Shown: piece after piece, positions 41,360-50,292 of the stretch
Layout: every line of letters begins with the position of its first letter
How positions within the stretch are numbered: the stretch's first letter is position 1
NCBI GenBank assembly: GCA_016234595.1
Contig: JACRBG010000043.1
Location: 62,001-126,000, forward strand
Reading direction: 5' to 3'
Source: Chloroflexota bacterium
GTDB taxonomy: Bacteria; Chloroflexota; Anaerolineae; Aggregatilineales; J027
DNA length: 64,000 nucleotides
Program-made: the position numbers and the translations under genes
The notes under the pieces: model-generated
What the model saw: only the letters and a program-made list of their open reading frames with translations
Database searches by the model: none
Told to the model about the DNA's origin: nothing

Positions 41360-42605
41360 AATACCCTACCCCATCTTCCTCAACAAAAAACTCTTGTGCT
41401 GCCCGCAACAACTCATCAATCCGCTCTGGCAACACTTCTTTGCTCTGAAAGTAGCGTTCCATTAATTCAACTGGGCTTAAACCCTCTGGCGTGGGGCCAA
41501 GCCGCATCCGCGTAGGGTGTTGAACATCGCGTTGGATAGCCGCAACAATACTGGCGCCACTTTCGCGGATGGTCTGTTCAATAACTTTCATTTGAATGAG
41601 GTTGTGTGTTTCAGGGTCGGTTTTGATAATGACACGCACCACAGCATCTTCGACATTGGTTCGGGCAATTTCTTCTAGTACGACTTGGGTAGGGTTGCCC
41701 GCATGGCGTACATCCACCCGCACCGTTAAAAAAGGGCGCGATTTGGGTAGGGGCACAAATTCCCATTGAGTATGACCACGCTCGATTTCGGCGTAGACAA
41801 AGCCCTTTTCATCACCCTCTTCGCTAAAATCAATCCGTTCCATGCTGCCGCTGTAAATGACGGGTGGGGTATCTTTGCGACCGGATGTTAGATTTTGATG
41901 ACGATGAACATGGCCCAGTGCCACATAATCCCACGCTGGGTCGGCAATTTCAGCAAGCCCGATCGCTATATCTCGCCCAATCATGACTTGGCGTTCGCTG
42001 CCCGTAACTGCACCATCTACCCAAAAATGCCCCGTCAAAATACGTGGCGCATCCGATTGAGAGGCTTGCTGTGCTAATTCTCGAATGACGACTTCAAGCT
42101 GACGCCGCAGAGCCGAATCCAAATCGGCTAAAGTGCGACGGGTACTCAGTTCTTCATCGCCTTCCAGCAAACGCGCTCGGACAGGATAGGGAGCCGTGGC
42201 AACCTGCACGGGGCCTCTTTTGGTCGCAATTTGGTGCAGTTCATATTGGTCGCCGACTGTGACATTGGGCACACGAAGCGTATCATAAATTTCGAGGCTA
42301 GAGGCTTTTTTTACATTGATAGGCAGGTCATGGTTGCCCACCAGCAACACCACCGGGCAAATCTTGGCTAAATCCAGAATCCGCCATGCAAATTCACGCT
42401 GAAAAGTGGGGTTAGGATTGCGTGTTTTAAAGGCATCGCCAGCAAAAATCGCAAGGTCAATGGCCTGTTGTTCGGCAAACCCGACCATTTCATCCATGCG
42501 GCGCAAAAAATCCATCACCCGTGTGGATAAACCCGTCGAGGGATCGGTACGTCCATAATTTTCCATCCCAATATGCACATCGGCAAAATGGAGGAGCTTA
42601 ATCAA
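41358..42605 (-). CDS. sbcD: DNA repair exonuclease, SbcD/Mre11 type
   Basis: 415 residues. Calcineurin-like phosphoesterase motifs in order: FADVHIG, FAGDAFKT, LVGNHD, LTGHFWVDG, LGHVHRHQ, which bind two Mn ions. A C-terminal capping domain (about 290-415) follows. It processes DNA ends and hairpins together with an SMC-like ATPase (SbcC/Rad50). sbcC is usually adjacent but is not on either side here. Confidence 0.88.
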   Translation of the reverse strand: MIKLLHFADVHIGMENYGRTDPSTGLSTRVMDFLRRMDEMVGFAEQQAIDLAIFAGDAFKTRNPNPTFQREFAWRILDLAKICPVVLLVGNHDLPINVKKASSLEIYDTLRVPNVTVGDQYELHQIATKRGPVQVATAPYPVRARLLEGDEELSTRRTLADLDSALRRQLEVVIRELAQQASQSDAPRILTGHFWVDGAVTGSERQVMIGRDIAIGLAEIADPAWDYVALGHVHRHQNLTSGRKDTPPVIYSGSMERIDFSEEGDEKGFVYAEIERGHTQWEFVPLPKSRPFLTVRVDVRHAGNPTQVVLEEIARTNVEDAVVRVIIKTDPETHNLIQMKVIEQTIRESGASIVAAIQRDVQHPTRMRLGPTPEGLSPVELMERYFQSKEVLPERIDELLRAAQEFFVEEDGVGY

Positions 42606-42641
42606 TGTGAGTTTCCTTTATGAAAAAAACTAAACATTTTG

Positions 42642-42670
42642 TTGTGTGACAGTTGCCCTGCTACTATAAT
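42642..42670 (+). promoter_or_regulatory. Putative promoter of the UPF0173 gene
   Basis: TTGTGT (42642-42647), 17-base spacer, TATAAT (42665-42670), 37 bases before the ATG at 42708. Confidence 0.6.
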
Positions 42671-42707
42671 GCTTAAACATACCATAAATTCAATTGCGAG
42701 GGCAGGT

Positions 42708-43394
42708 ATGGCTACAAAAATTACATGGCTAGGCCACTCAGCGTTTAAGATTGACACTGGCGCACATACACTACTCATTGACCCGTTTATCACTGGAAAT
42801 CCTCTCGCGCCAGTCAAGGCTGACGACTTGCACACCGATTTCATTTTGTTAACACATGGGCATGGCGATCATGTTGGGGATACCGTCAGCATCGCCAAAC
42901 GCACCAACGCTACCGTTATTGGTAATTTTGAGGTGGCAGGTTGGATTGCTAAACAAGGTGTGAAAAAAGTAAGTCAGCAGAATACGGGCGGCACAGGCAA
43001 TTATGACTTTGGCAGTGTCAAATTGACGATTGCCTTCCATAGTTCGTCCATGCCAGATGGCAGTTATGGCGGACAACCCAACGGCCTACTGATTACCCTA
43101 AAAAGCGGCCTCAAGATTTATCATTCAGGGGATACTGCTTTCTTTTCAGATTTCCAATTAATTGGCGAAGCAGGTATTGATGTGGCGATGCTACCCATTG
43201 GAGATTTCTTTACAATGGGGCCAGAAGAATGTGTGCGGGCTGTTCGATTGGTGCGCCCTCATTACGTGCTGCCCACTCACTACAATACTTTCCCACCCAT
43301 TGTCCAAGATGCGGCTGAATGGGCCAATATGGTCACCCGTCGTACTGAAGCCGCCGCGATTGTGCTTGACCCCGGTGGTAGCCACGATTTTTAA
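42708..43394 (+). CDS. UPF0173 metal-dependent hydrolase (beta-lactamase fold)
   Basis: 228 residues; ATG at 42708 with GCGAGGGCAGG upstream. Metal ligands are visible in LTHGHGDHVGD (HxHxDH) and later His residues in IYHSGDTAFFSD and LPTHYNTFP. Start motif ITWLGHSAFKID is typical of the UPF0173/YtkL group. Cytoplasmic hydrolase of unknown substrate. Confidence 0.92.
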   Translation: MATKITWLGHSAFKIDTGAHTLLIDPFITGNPLAPVKADDLHTDFILLTHGHGDHVGDTVSIAKRTNATVIGNFEVAGWIAKQGVKKVSQQNTGGTGNYDFGSVKLTIAFHSSSMPDGSYGGQPNGLLITLKSGLKIYHSGDTAFFSDFQLIGEAGIDVAMLPIGDFFTMGPEECVRAVRLVRPHYVLPTHYNTFPPIVQDAAEWANMVTRRTEAAAIVLDPGGSHDF

Positions 43395-43401
43395 GCAACA
43401 T

Positions 43402-43434
43402 AAAGCCCATTTCAATTGAGATGGGCTTTTTTAT
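43402..43434 (+). terminator. Rho-independent terminator
   Basis: 9-bp stem AAAGCCCAT/ATGGGCTTT (43402-43410, 43421-43429), then TTTTATT. Ends the UPF0173 transcript. Confidence 0.88.
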
Positions 43435-43475
43435 TCTTTTATATGATATTGTGTAAAAAATGATGCCGTCGGGAA

Positions 43476-43745
43476 TTAGTCCCCCGACTCAATGGGAGTC
43501 GGATTACCAGCTAGGCGTGAACCCATTTTGTGACCAATCAATTTTTCAAGCGCCATGGTGTGGCTGCACACCCCGCGGGTATGGAAAAAGCTGCACGAGC
43601 ATGTCCACTGTCCATTATCATAGCTAATGTGGTGTTCATCATTTTCGCCATGAAAAATAACTTGGAACTGTGTGAACTCAACCCGATCCGGTTGTTCTGC
43701 ATAGCGCTTCGCTTTTTCAATTTTGCCGATCATTGCGTTGTCCAT
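43476..43745 (-). CDS. Small SWIM zinc-finger protein
   Basis: 89 residues; start at 43745 with AGGAGG 8 bases upstream. The SWIM motif CxCx(n)CxH is complete: Cys49-Cys51, Cys60 and His62 in WTCSCSFFHTRGVCSH. SWIM domains bind zinc and DNA or proteins. In bacteria they often accompany SNF2 helicases, but none is nearby. The protein has little beyond the finger and a basic N-terminus (MIGKIEKAKRYAE). Confidence 0.85.
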   Translation of the reverse strand: MDNAMIGKIEKAKRYAEQPDRVEFTQFQVIFHGENDEHHISYDNGQWTCSCSFFHTRGVCSHTMALEKLIGHKMGSRLAGNPTPIESGD

Positions 43746-43793
43746 TGGTGAGCCTCCTATAAGTTGATTTAAGGTGAAAAAACTAGCTGAAAT

Positions 43794-43826
43794 AAAAAGA
43801 CACGCTTTACGCAGGCGTGTCTTTTT
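43794..43826 (-). terminator. Rho-independent terminator after fabD
   Basis: 12-bp stem AAAAAGACACGC/GCGTGTCTTTTT with a 9-base loop. T-rich on both strands; on the minus strand it lies after fabD and before the SWIM gene. Confidence 0.85.
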
Positions 43827-43891
43827 CATCCAATAGGACGATGTTTGATACACATTTTATAGGGCAGTTTCAGCATACCCCACGATCCTTC

Positions 43892-43913
43892 AAACAACAT
43901 TTTAAAGTTGTTT
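43892..43913. repeat. Short inverted repeat in the fabD-SWIM gap
   Basis: AAACAAC-ATTTTAAA-GTTGTTT: perfect 7-base arms and an 8-base A/T spacer, in the 169-base region after fabD. Could be an operator or a second 3'-end hairpin; nothing else is recognisable there. Confidence 0.4.
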
Positions 43914-43994
43914 AAAGTATAGGGAGATTTGATATTAAAGTCAAATGATGACTGACATAAGATTTTGCTGCAAATGCCACCTGTCTAAAACCGT

Positions 43995-44957
43995 TTAGCT
44001 GTCTAATAAAGCGGCCAATTGGGCTGGATTTTCGACACAAGCAGCGCTCGCTTCTTTGTTAATGCGTTTGACCAACCCTGCTAAGACGGCCTTTGGGCCA
44101 AGTTCAATAAAATGAGTAATGCCTGCCCGTGTCATGGCTTGGACACTTTCTGTCCAGCGTACCGGTGAGGTTAATTGGGCGCTAAGTTCGTCTTGGATCA
44201 TAGCGGCAGTGGTAAGTGGGGCAGCGGAAACATTACCTATGACCGGGGTTTTAGGCACGGTGATAGACGTATTTTTGACAGCAGTGCGAAATTCTTCCTG
44301 CGAGACCGCCATCAAAGGTGAATGGGCTGCGATACTAACCGCTAATTTCAAAGCCCGTTTAGCACCGCGCTCTTTAGCAAGGGGTAGAGCATATTCTAGG
44401 GTCTGATCATCCCCCGAAATCACAGTTTGACCGGGGCAGTTATCGTTCGCGACGACCAGTACACCCCCGGTCGCTGTACAGGCTTCAGCACAAAGTTGAC
44501 GCAGGGCATCAATGTCGAGGCCTAAGATTGCGGCCATCGCCCCCGGTGATTTTTCACCAGCTTCGCGCATCAGGCGTCCACGCTCACGCACCAATTTTAG
44601 TCCCGGCCCAAATTCCATTGCACCAGCAGCGACCAGCGCCGTCAATTCCCCAAGGCTGTGCCCCGCGACATTGGCAGGCGTTGCCGGAGACTGACCACGC
44701 GCTGCAAGTTCGGCATTTAGGGCCGCGAGAATAGCGATACCTGTTATAAATAGGGCGGGCTGGGTATTGTAAGTTTCATCGAGCTGTTCAGCGGGGCCTT
44801 CAAAGCAAAGTTTACTGAAAGGCAGGCCTAAGAGCGCATCAGCTTGGGCGAAAACCTCACGGGCAACGGGATATTGGGCGGCGATTTCGGCCCCCATGCC
44901 AACGGCCTGTGAACCCTGGCCCGGAAATACAAGAGCGGTTGTTTGCCAATTAATCAT
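43995..44957 (-). CDS. fabD: Malonyl-CoA:ACP transacylase
   Basis: 320 residues, usual FabD length. VFPGQGSQAVGMG at the N-terminus, the nucleophile Ser101 in AGHSLGELTAL, and the catalytic His in SIAAHSPLM. Loads malonate onto ACP for fatty-acid synthesis. Other fab genes are not adjacent. AGGATAAG precedes the ATG. Confidence 0.95.
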   Translation of the reverse strand: MINWQTTALVFPGQGSQAVGMGAEIAAQYPVAREVFAQADALLGLPFSKLCFEGPAEQLDETYNTQPALFITGIAILAALNAELAARGQSPATPANVAGHSLGELTALVAAGAMEFGPGLKLVRERGRLMREAGEKSPGAMAAILGLDIDALRQLCAEACTATGGVLVVANDNCPGQTVISGDDQTLEYALPLAKERGAKRALKLAVSIAAHSPLMAVSQEEFRTAVKNTSITVPKTPVIGNVSAAPLTTAAMIQDELSAQLTSPVRWTESVQAMTRAGITHFIELGPKAVLAGLVKRINKEASAACVENPAQLAALLDS

Positions 44958-45018
44958 CTTTCTTATCCTATACAGCAGTAGAGGCGGATTTTAGCCCGCC
45001 CCTACAAAAATTCTCAGG

Positions 45019-46596
45019 TTAGTAATTGACCTCGCCCGTATCACCAAATGGAGACGGCGGAGGCTGTTGTGGCTGCTGCGGAGGCATGGGCGCACGCGGT
45101 GGCGGGGTATATCCACCACCCTGTGGCGGCGCTCCGGGTGGCGGGCCTTGGAAGGGCTGCTGCGGAGGTGGCTGAGGCGCACGCGGTTGCATAGGCTGCT
45201 GCGGCGCTCCTTGGGGAGGCATCCCCTGTGGCGGGCGCTGCTGCGGTGGCATTTGAGGTGGCATCCCCTGTGGCGGCGGTTGTTGGGGTCGCGGCTGCTG
45301 GGGTGGTTGCTGCATGGGTGCGGGTGGCGGCGGTGCAAATTGCGGCGCAGGTTGTTGAGGTGGCGCATATTGTGGCGGCGGCGCGTATTGCGGTGGTGGT
45401 GTTTGGGGCATAGGAGCAATGGGTTGAGTGCCGGAACTCATCGTGGCACGCACCGGTGGCTCAATCATCACTTCTTCGCCTTCTTTTTGCCAAACCGCAA
45501 TCTCAACCGTCATACGGTCAAAGAAACTGTGAGGCGGTAGTGCCCCATCGCCATATTGCATGTCAACAATGCGAATTTGTGCCCGCAACGTTTGGGTTTC
45601 CAAAACGGTTGTACCACCGGGGGTTGCCAAAACGGGTTCACCACGTGCGGCCAACTTGGCGCGGATGGCATCGTCATTGTAGGCGTGTTCGGACATCAAA
45701 ACATGTGTCACGGTACTGATGTCGTTTTTATCAAAAATCCAGACTTCGGTCGCGCTGACTTTCTTGGGATCACCCACACCAATCGTGTCGGCAATGCCCG
45801 ATCCGCATTCACCTAAAAAGGTGTTATTGGCGTCAGCAAGCTCGATAGCGAAAGAATCGTCGTAATAGTTATCACCCGCCAAATAGGTCGACATGAATTG
45901 AGTGACGGGTGGGCTATCAAAAATAGACTTTTGCGTCGCGGCCATTTCTTTGGCAACGGCACGCGCTTCACGTTCAGCCCGTAGCTTGATGTCAGTCTCA
46001 GACGGCGCACCTTTGGTCAATCGCTTGATAATCGGGCCAATAATGGGCAGTTCGTAAATGCCGTAAATCGCAAAAAGCAAGGTCGGCAGCAGCAGTACCA
46101 AAACCATCCCTAAAAAGGAAAGGAGTGGCACCATGACATTATTCCAAAAGCCGGGGTCAGGATACTGGTCAAGTTTGGTTTGGGAGTCGCCCTTGACACT
46201 ATCGGCAATGGGTTTGAGGGCCTCTAGTTGACCAACCAACACCGTATTATTCGCATTTTCATTTTGCAGACGGGTGATGTCAGCGGTGCTAATGCCCGCG
46301 TCAACTAATTTGGCTTGGGCCTCTTCGACCGGGTTAAAATCACTGGCGCCTTGTGTCGCAATTACAGTATTCCAAGACTCATATTCAGCCGCCAGCCCTT
46401 TGAGCCATTGGTCACGATAGGTATCGCCTAATTGCACTGGTTCAGCATTATTTTCAAACTTAACCGGCACAATCACATAAACCAACAGCATCCCCAATAC
46501 GACGCCAAAGAGAATCCAAAAAAAGCGCCGCAATGCGGGTTTAAAGGCGGTCAGAATGACATCGTATTGTTTAACAACATGAACGATTCTTTGCAT
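45019..46596 (-). CDS. Two-span membrane protein with Pro/Gln-rich C-terminal tail
   Basis: 525 residues. Membrane segment 1 (about 24-46, FFWILFGVVLGMLLVYVIVPV) and segment 2 (about 155-185, LLSFLGMVLVLLLPTLLFAIYGI) enclose an extracytoplasmic helical stretch. After segment 2 comes a cytoplasmic region (about 190-390) of unknown fold. The last 120 residues are almost only Pro, Gln, Ala, Gly and Met (PPPQYAPP- and PPQGMPPQ-like repeats). The tail is disordered and may bind partners. I do not recognise the family. Confidence 0.8.
   Translation of the reverse strand: MQRIVHVVKQYDVILTAFKPALRRFFWILFGVVLGMLLVYVIVPVKFENNAEPVQLGDTYRDQWLKGLAAEYESWNTVIATQGASDFNPVEEAQAKLVDAGISTADITRLQNENANNTVLVGQLEALKPIADSVKGDSQTKLDQYPDPGFWNNVMVPLLSFLGMVLVLLLPTLLFAIYGIYELPIIGPIIKRLTKGAPSETDIKLRAEREARAVAKEMAATQKSIFDSPPVTQFMSTYLAGDNYYDDSFAIELADANNTFLGECGSGIADTIGVGDPKKVSATEVWIFDKNDISTVTHVLMSEHAYNDDAIRAKLAARGEPVLATPGGTTVLETQTLRAQIRIVDMQYGDGALPPHSFFDRMTVEIAVWQKEGEEVMIEPPVRATMSSGTQPIAPMPQTPPPQYAPPPQYAPPQQPAPQFAPPPPAPMQQPPQQPRPQQPPPQGMPPQMPPQQRPPQGMPPQGAPQQPMQPRAPQPPPQQPFQGPPPGAPPQGGGYTPPPRAPMPPQQPQQPPPSPFGDTGEVNY
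45050..45415 (-). repeat. Low-complexity Pro/Gln-coding region
   Basis: Degenerate short repeats encoding PPQ/PPP units within the preceding gene's 3' end. Strong strand asymmetry (C-rich on the coding strand). Prone to length variation. Confidence 0.7.
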
Positions 46597-46739
46597 AAGC
46601 GTAGCCTCTATTCCGTCCGACAGGCGGCCCGTGCAGGCGCGTCCTTATGAGCAAGCAAATCTCAATTATTTAATGTAGCGCCATTGTACATTAAGCCTCG
46701 CAAGTGTACAAATTTGTGTCGAGTATCCGTTAAGACAGT

Positions 46740-47834
46740 TTAGAGTAGGTTTTTCTTCCCCGTTTCCTGAAGTTGTTTCACAACAGCCCGTATATCTTGG
46801 GCTTTATCACGGTGACAAATCAGCAAGGCATCTTCGGTATCCACAATAACCAAATTCTCTACCCCAATCGTCACTACAAGGCGATTACTCAAAATGAGTG
46901 TGCCGGTCGTATCTAGCATGATGGCGTTGGTATCTTTGCTATGCAACACATTTTGTTGATCATCGCCGCGTTCAATATGCAGCACTTCGTACAAAGCTGA
47001 CCAGCTACCAATATCACTCCACCCAATATCGGCTGGAATGACCGCAACATTGGCGGCTTTTTCCATAATGGCATAGTCGAGCGAGATTTTTTCCATGTCC
47101 GGCCACACTTTCTCGATGACTGCCGTATATTCGGGCGTACCATAGGCCTGACGAATGGTCTGTAAATTTTGATAGATACCCGGTTTTTGTTTTTCAAATT
47201 CGGCAAGGGCTTGCGAAGCCTTCCAAATGAACATGCCCGCGTTCCAGCTATATTGCCCACTGGTCAAAAATTCGATAGCCGTAGTGTGATCGGGTTTTTC
47301 GCGGAATCCTTCAGCCTGATAGACTTTGTAGCCGCCAACGGTTTCGATTAGTTCGCCCCGTTTGATATAACCAAAACCGGTCGAGGGGTAGCTTGGGGAA
47401 ATGCCGAGAGTCACAATTTTGCCTTTTTGCGCCACCTCATAAGCCGATCTGAGAACATTCAAAAATGCTTCGATGTCCGTGATGTGGTGGTCAGCGGTCA
47501 AAACGGCAATCACAGCGTCAGGGTCTTGGGTCGCAATATGAATTGTCCCTAGACCAGCCGCTGGGCCACTCTCCCGTCCAAATGGTTCCATCAAGAAATT
47601 TTGCGGAGGCAGTTCGGGGGTATCGCGGCGCAAATCATCAGCATGATTTTGGCCCGTTACCACAAAAATCCGTTCAGGCGGAAATAACGGAAAAAGCCGT
47701 TCGACTGAAACCCGGAACATTGAATCTTCACCGACTAGGGCAAGTGATTGTTTGGGGCGATCTTGACGGCTGAGCGGCCAAAGACGGGTGCCGCCGCCAC
47801 CCGCCATGATAATTGCATAAAAATGCTCGGTCAT
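46740..47834 (-). CDS. manC: Mannose-1-phosphate guanylyltransferase
   Basis: 364 residues from ATG at 47834, preceded by GATGGAGAA; an in-frame ATG at 47870 overlaps dprA and has no clear site. Nucleotide-binding signature YAIIMAGGGGTRLWPLSRQDRPKQ, then MEPFGRESGPAAGLG, TADHHI and PADIGWSDIGSW of the GDP-mannose pyrophosphorylase family. Forms GDP-mannose from Man-1-P and GTP. The isomerase domain of bifunctional ManC/AlgA is absent, so it is the short monofunctional type. Confidence 0.92.
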   Translation of the reverse strand: MTEHFYAIIMAGGGGTRLWPLSRQDRPKQSLALVGEDSMFRVSVERLFPLFPPERIFVVTGQNHADDLRRDTPELPPQNFLMEPFGRESGPAAGLGTIHIATQDPDAVIAVLTADHHITDIEAFLNVLRSAYEVAQKGKIVTLGISPSYPSTGFGYIKRGELIETVGGYKVYQAEGFREKPDHTTAIEFLTSGQYSWNAGMFIWKASQALAEFEKQKPGIYQNLQTIRQAYGTPEYTAVIEKVWPDMEKISLDYAIMEKAANVAVIPADIGWSDIGSWSALYEVLHIERGDDQQNVLHSKDTNAIMLDTTGTLILSNRLVVTIGVENLVIVDTEDALLICHRDKAQDIRAVVKQLQETGKKNLL

Positions 47835-47866
47835 ACTAAATTCTCCATCTGATAGTGGTGAAAACA

Positions 47867-48994
47867 TCACCCGCCGTTGAATGAATCGAGGTCTACATTA
47901 GGGGCAATCTGAAACATCATCGCGCCAACACTTTGTACCAGCCCTTTTAGCTCCATCACCGTCATCATTGAAGCCACTTGGTAAATGGGAAGCCCACTTT
48001 GAATACTTATGTCGTCAAGATGGACAGCTTCAAGCGCAATGATTTCTAACAACCGTACCTCTTCTGGTGAATCTGGCACTATGGATTTTACAGCCCGCTT
48101 GGTTTGAAGAGTGTAACGGCTGATATTGAGTTCTTCTAAGATGTCTTCCGGGCGCATGACCAACTTTGCCCCGTCTTGAATCAGACTATTGGTGCCTTCA
48201 CTGTTAGGAGACGTGATGTTGCCGGGGATGGCAAAAACCTCGCGCCCCTGCTCCGATGCAAATTGAGCAGTCAATAATGCACCACTACCGCTCGGCGCCT
48301 CGACAATCAAAACCCCTAGGGCAAGGCCGCTAATGATGCGATTACGCGCCGGAAAATTCTCGGCTAAGGGGGGTGTACCAGGGGAATATTCGGTGATAAT
48401 CGCGCCTAGCCCTTCATCTACAATTTTGGTCGCAAGAGCACGATTTTCCGAAGGATAGAGTTGGTCAATGCCATTCCCCATCACCGCAACAGTTCGACCA
48501 CCAGCCGCGAGGGCTGCTTCATGGGAAACAGTATCAAGGCCCCGCGCAAGACCGCTAACGACCGTCACCCCAGCATGAGCCATCGCGGTTGCCATGCGGC
48601 GGGCCACCTCTAAACCATAAGTCGTGGCTTTGCGGGTACCCACCATCGCGAGAGCTAAATCATCTTCAGGGAAAAGCCGACCTCGCACATAGAGTAGCGG
48701 CGGGCCATCGGGCACTTCACGCAGCAGTGTTGGGTATTCATCATCATCTAGAGTGCAAATATGAGCGTGGGTACGGTGAATTTTATCAAAAATGGGGTCA
48801 AGTTTGGGGTCTTTGCGAAATTTCAGGAAGGTTGCAAGGGCTTGCTCGCCTAGCCCAGCATTTAGGAGGTCTTGAGGGTCAGCATTCCAAGCCGCTTCCA
48901 TATCACGGTCAAAATAGACCCACAGCGCCCGTAATCGGCTTGGCCCAATGCCTTTGACCAGACTAAATCCAACCCAATAATGTTCCCGGTGCAT
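47867..48994 (-). CDS. dprA: DNA-processing protein DprA
   Basis: 375 residues. N-terminal SAM/HhH-like region (KGIGPSRLRALW), then the Rossmann core MVGTRKATTYGLEVARRMA, VVSGLARGLDTVSHEAAL, and FPARNRIISGLALGVLIVEA, which bind ssDNA. A C-terminal winged helix is present (about 310-375). Loads RecA on incoming DNA in transformation. Located 32 bases before manC. Confidence 0.93.
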   Translation of the reverse strand: MHREHYWVGFSLVKGIGPSRLRALWVYFDRDMEAAWNADPQDLLNAGLGEQALATFLKFRKDPKLDPIFDKIHRTHAHICTLDDDEYPTLLREVPDGPPLLYVRGRLFPEDDLALAMVGTRKATTYGLEVARRMATAMAHAGVTVVSGLARGLDTVSHEAALAAGGRTVAVMGNGIDQLYPSENRALATKIVDEGLGAIITEYSPGTPPLAENFPARNRIISGLALGVLIVEAPSGSGALLTAQFASEQGREVFAIPGNITSPNSEGTNSLIQDGAKLVMRPEDILEELNISRYTLQTKRAVKSIVPDSPEEVRLLEIIALEAVHLDDISIQSGLPIYQVASMMTVMELKGLVQSVGAMMFQIAPNVDLDSFNGG

Positions 48995-49017
48995 AAGTGC
49001 AAATCCGGTGAGCCGGT

Positions 49018-49623
49018 CTATGCTTCGTCGCCGTCTACATCCGGCTCATCTTCTAAATCGTCATCAATCACTTCACCGGGGAGCAAGCCAATCAATGGGG
49101 TAATAATGATTTTGCGGTTGGCCCGATCAATGGATTGAATAACTTCATCCGTATCAGGAATCAAAACATCGCCGCGGTTGCCACCACGCAGCAGATAGAC
49201 ATCGTTGGCGCCTGTTTCCATAATTTCGGCCACATCACCTAAATACTCATCGGTGTCGGTATAGACAGACATGCCCACGATTTCGAATAAATAAATTTCA
49301 TCCTCTTCAAGTGGCAGGGCGTCCCGCAGCGGGATCATGACAAATTTGCCACGCAGGGATTCCGCCATGTTACGGTCAGTCATTCCATCCACCGCTAATA
49401 AAAGGACATCGCGCTCTTGGCGAAGGCGGGTGACTTTATAGCGGGTGGCACTGCGACGGTCAAATTTATCCGAGCCGAGGTAAACCACGTCGAGGTCTTC
49501 AAAAAGTTCCGGCAAACGGGTAATGATTTGCATCCGAAGTTCACCCCGAATTCCATGTGGACGTACAACTTTGCCCAAAACAAGGAAATAGGGTTCACGC
49601 GGATTGTTGGATTGGTTAGTCAA
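49018..49623 (-). CDS. rimM: 16S rRNA maturation factor RimM
   Basis: 201 residues from a TTG codon at 49623 that overlaps the khpA stop by 8 bases; no later ATG fits before the conserved LGKVVRPHGIRGELRM. Two beta domains: RimM proper and the PRC barrel (EIVGMSVYTDTDEYLGDVAEI). The acidic tail DDDLEDEPDVDGDEA is extra. Assists 30S head assembly. In most bacteria trmD and rplS follow; here dprA follows. Confidence 0.93.
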   Translation of the reverse strand: MTNQSNNPREPYFLVLGKVVRPHGIRGELRMQIITRLPELFEDLDVVYLGSDKFDRRSATRYKVTRLRQERDVLLLAVDGMTDRNMAESLRGKFVMIPLRDALPLEEDEIYLFEIVGMSVYTDTDEYLGDVAEIMETGANDVYLLRGGNRGDVLIPDTDEVIQSIDRANRKIIITPLIGLLPGEVIDDDLEDEPDVDGDEA

Positions 49624-49843
49624 TCTTTAACGTCACCCGTTTGCCTTCGCGTGCTGCCATTGCCCGCAACAAAACGCGCAAAGCACTGGCAACACGACCA
49701 TCTTTACCAATCACCCGGCCTGCATCCTCCGGGGCAACATGCAGCTTGAGTACCACGAAATTACCATCTGGCTCGATTCCGACCTCGACTTGCGAGGGGT
49801 CATCCACCAGTGATTTCGCTACATATTCCACAAGTTCTTTCAT
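49616..49843 (-). CDS. khpA: KH-domain RNA-binding protein KhpA
   Basis: 75 residues, a single KH domain with the GxxG loop in GRVIGKDGRVASALR. GGAGG 6 bases before the ATG. Lies between rpsP and rimM as in many Gram-positives and Chloroflexota. Expected to bind RNA with KhpB. Confidence 0.94.
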   Translation of the reverse strand: MKELVEYVAKSLVDDPSQVEVGIEPDGNFVVLKLHVAPEDAGRVIGKDGRVASALRVLLRAMAAREGKRVTLKID

Positions 49844-49890
49844 CTCGGCCCTCCATGATTAGGACGACAGCGGATAGAAATTTTGAACCC

Positions 49891-50259
49891 TTAGGCTTCT
49901 TTCTTGATGGGGGCCATGAAGCGTGTCTTGGCGTTGATGGGGCCAGCGGCTTCTTTCTTGGCAACAGCTTCAGCGGCCAGTGCTTCGATGCTTTCGCCCT
50001 TACGCAGACGCTCAAAACGTTCCAGTGTGCCCGCCTTACGCAGCAGAATGGCGACCGATTCTGAAGGTTGGGCGCCCACATTTAGCCAGTGCAGCATCCG
50101 GTCTTCTTGAAACTCAATGGTTTCTGGATCGGTGCGTGGATTGTAGTGGCCGAGAATTTCAATATAGCGGCCATCACGCTTGGTGCGTTGATCGGCGGCG
50201 ACAATACGATAAATAGGTTGACCTTTTTGGCCTACACGACGCAAACGAATGCGTACCAT
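49891..50259 (-). CDS. rpsP: 30S ribosomal protein S16
   Basis: 122 residues. The N-terminal 80 residues are the conserved S16 domain (VRIRLRRVGQKGQPIYRIVAADQRTKRDGRYIEILGHYNP is split by its usual motifs). A C-terminal Ala/Lys-rich extension of about 40 residues is common in larger S16 proteins. Between ffh and khpA. Confidence 0.96.
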   Translation of the reverse strand: MVRIRLRRVGQKGQPIYRIVAADQRTKRDGRYIEILGHYNPRTDPETIEFQEDRMLHWLNVGAQPSESVAILLRKAGTLERFERLRKGESIEALAAEAVAKKEAAGPINAKTRFMAPIKKEA

Positions 50260-50292
50260 GATTGTTTCATTGCTCCTTATTGATTTCAGTAT

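Noticed and set aside
45067-45540. Arg/Leu/Trp-rich frame opposite the Pro/Gln-rich tail
   Set aside because: Product of the low-complexity repeat on the other strand; composition is not protein-like.
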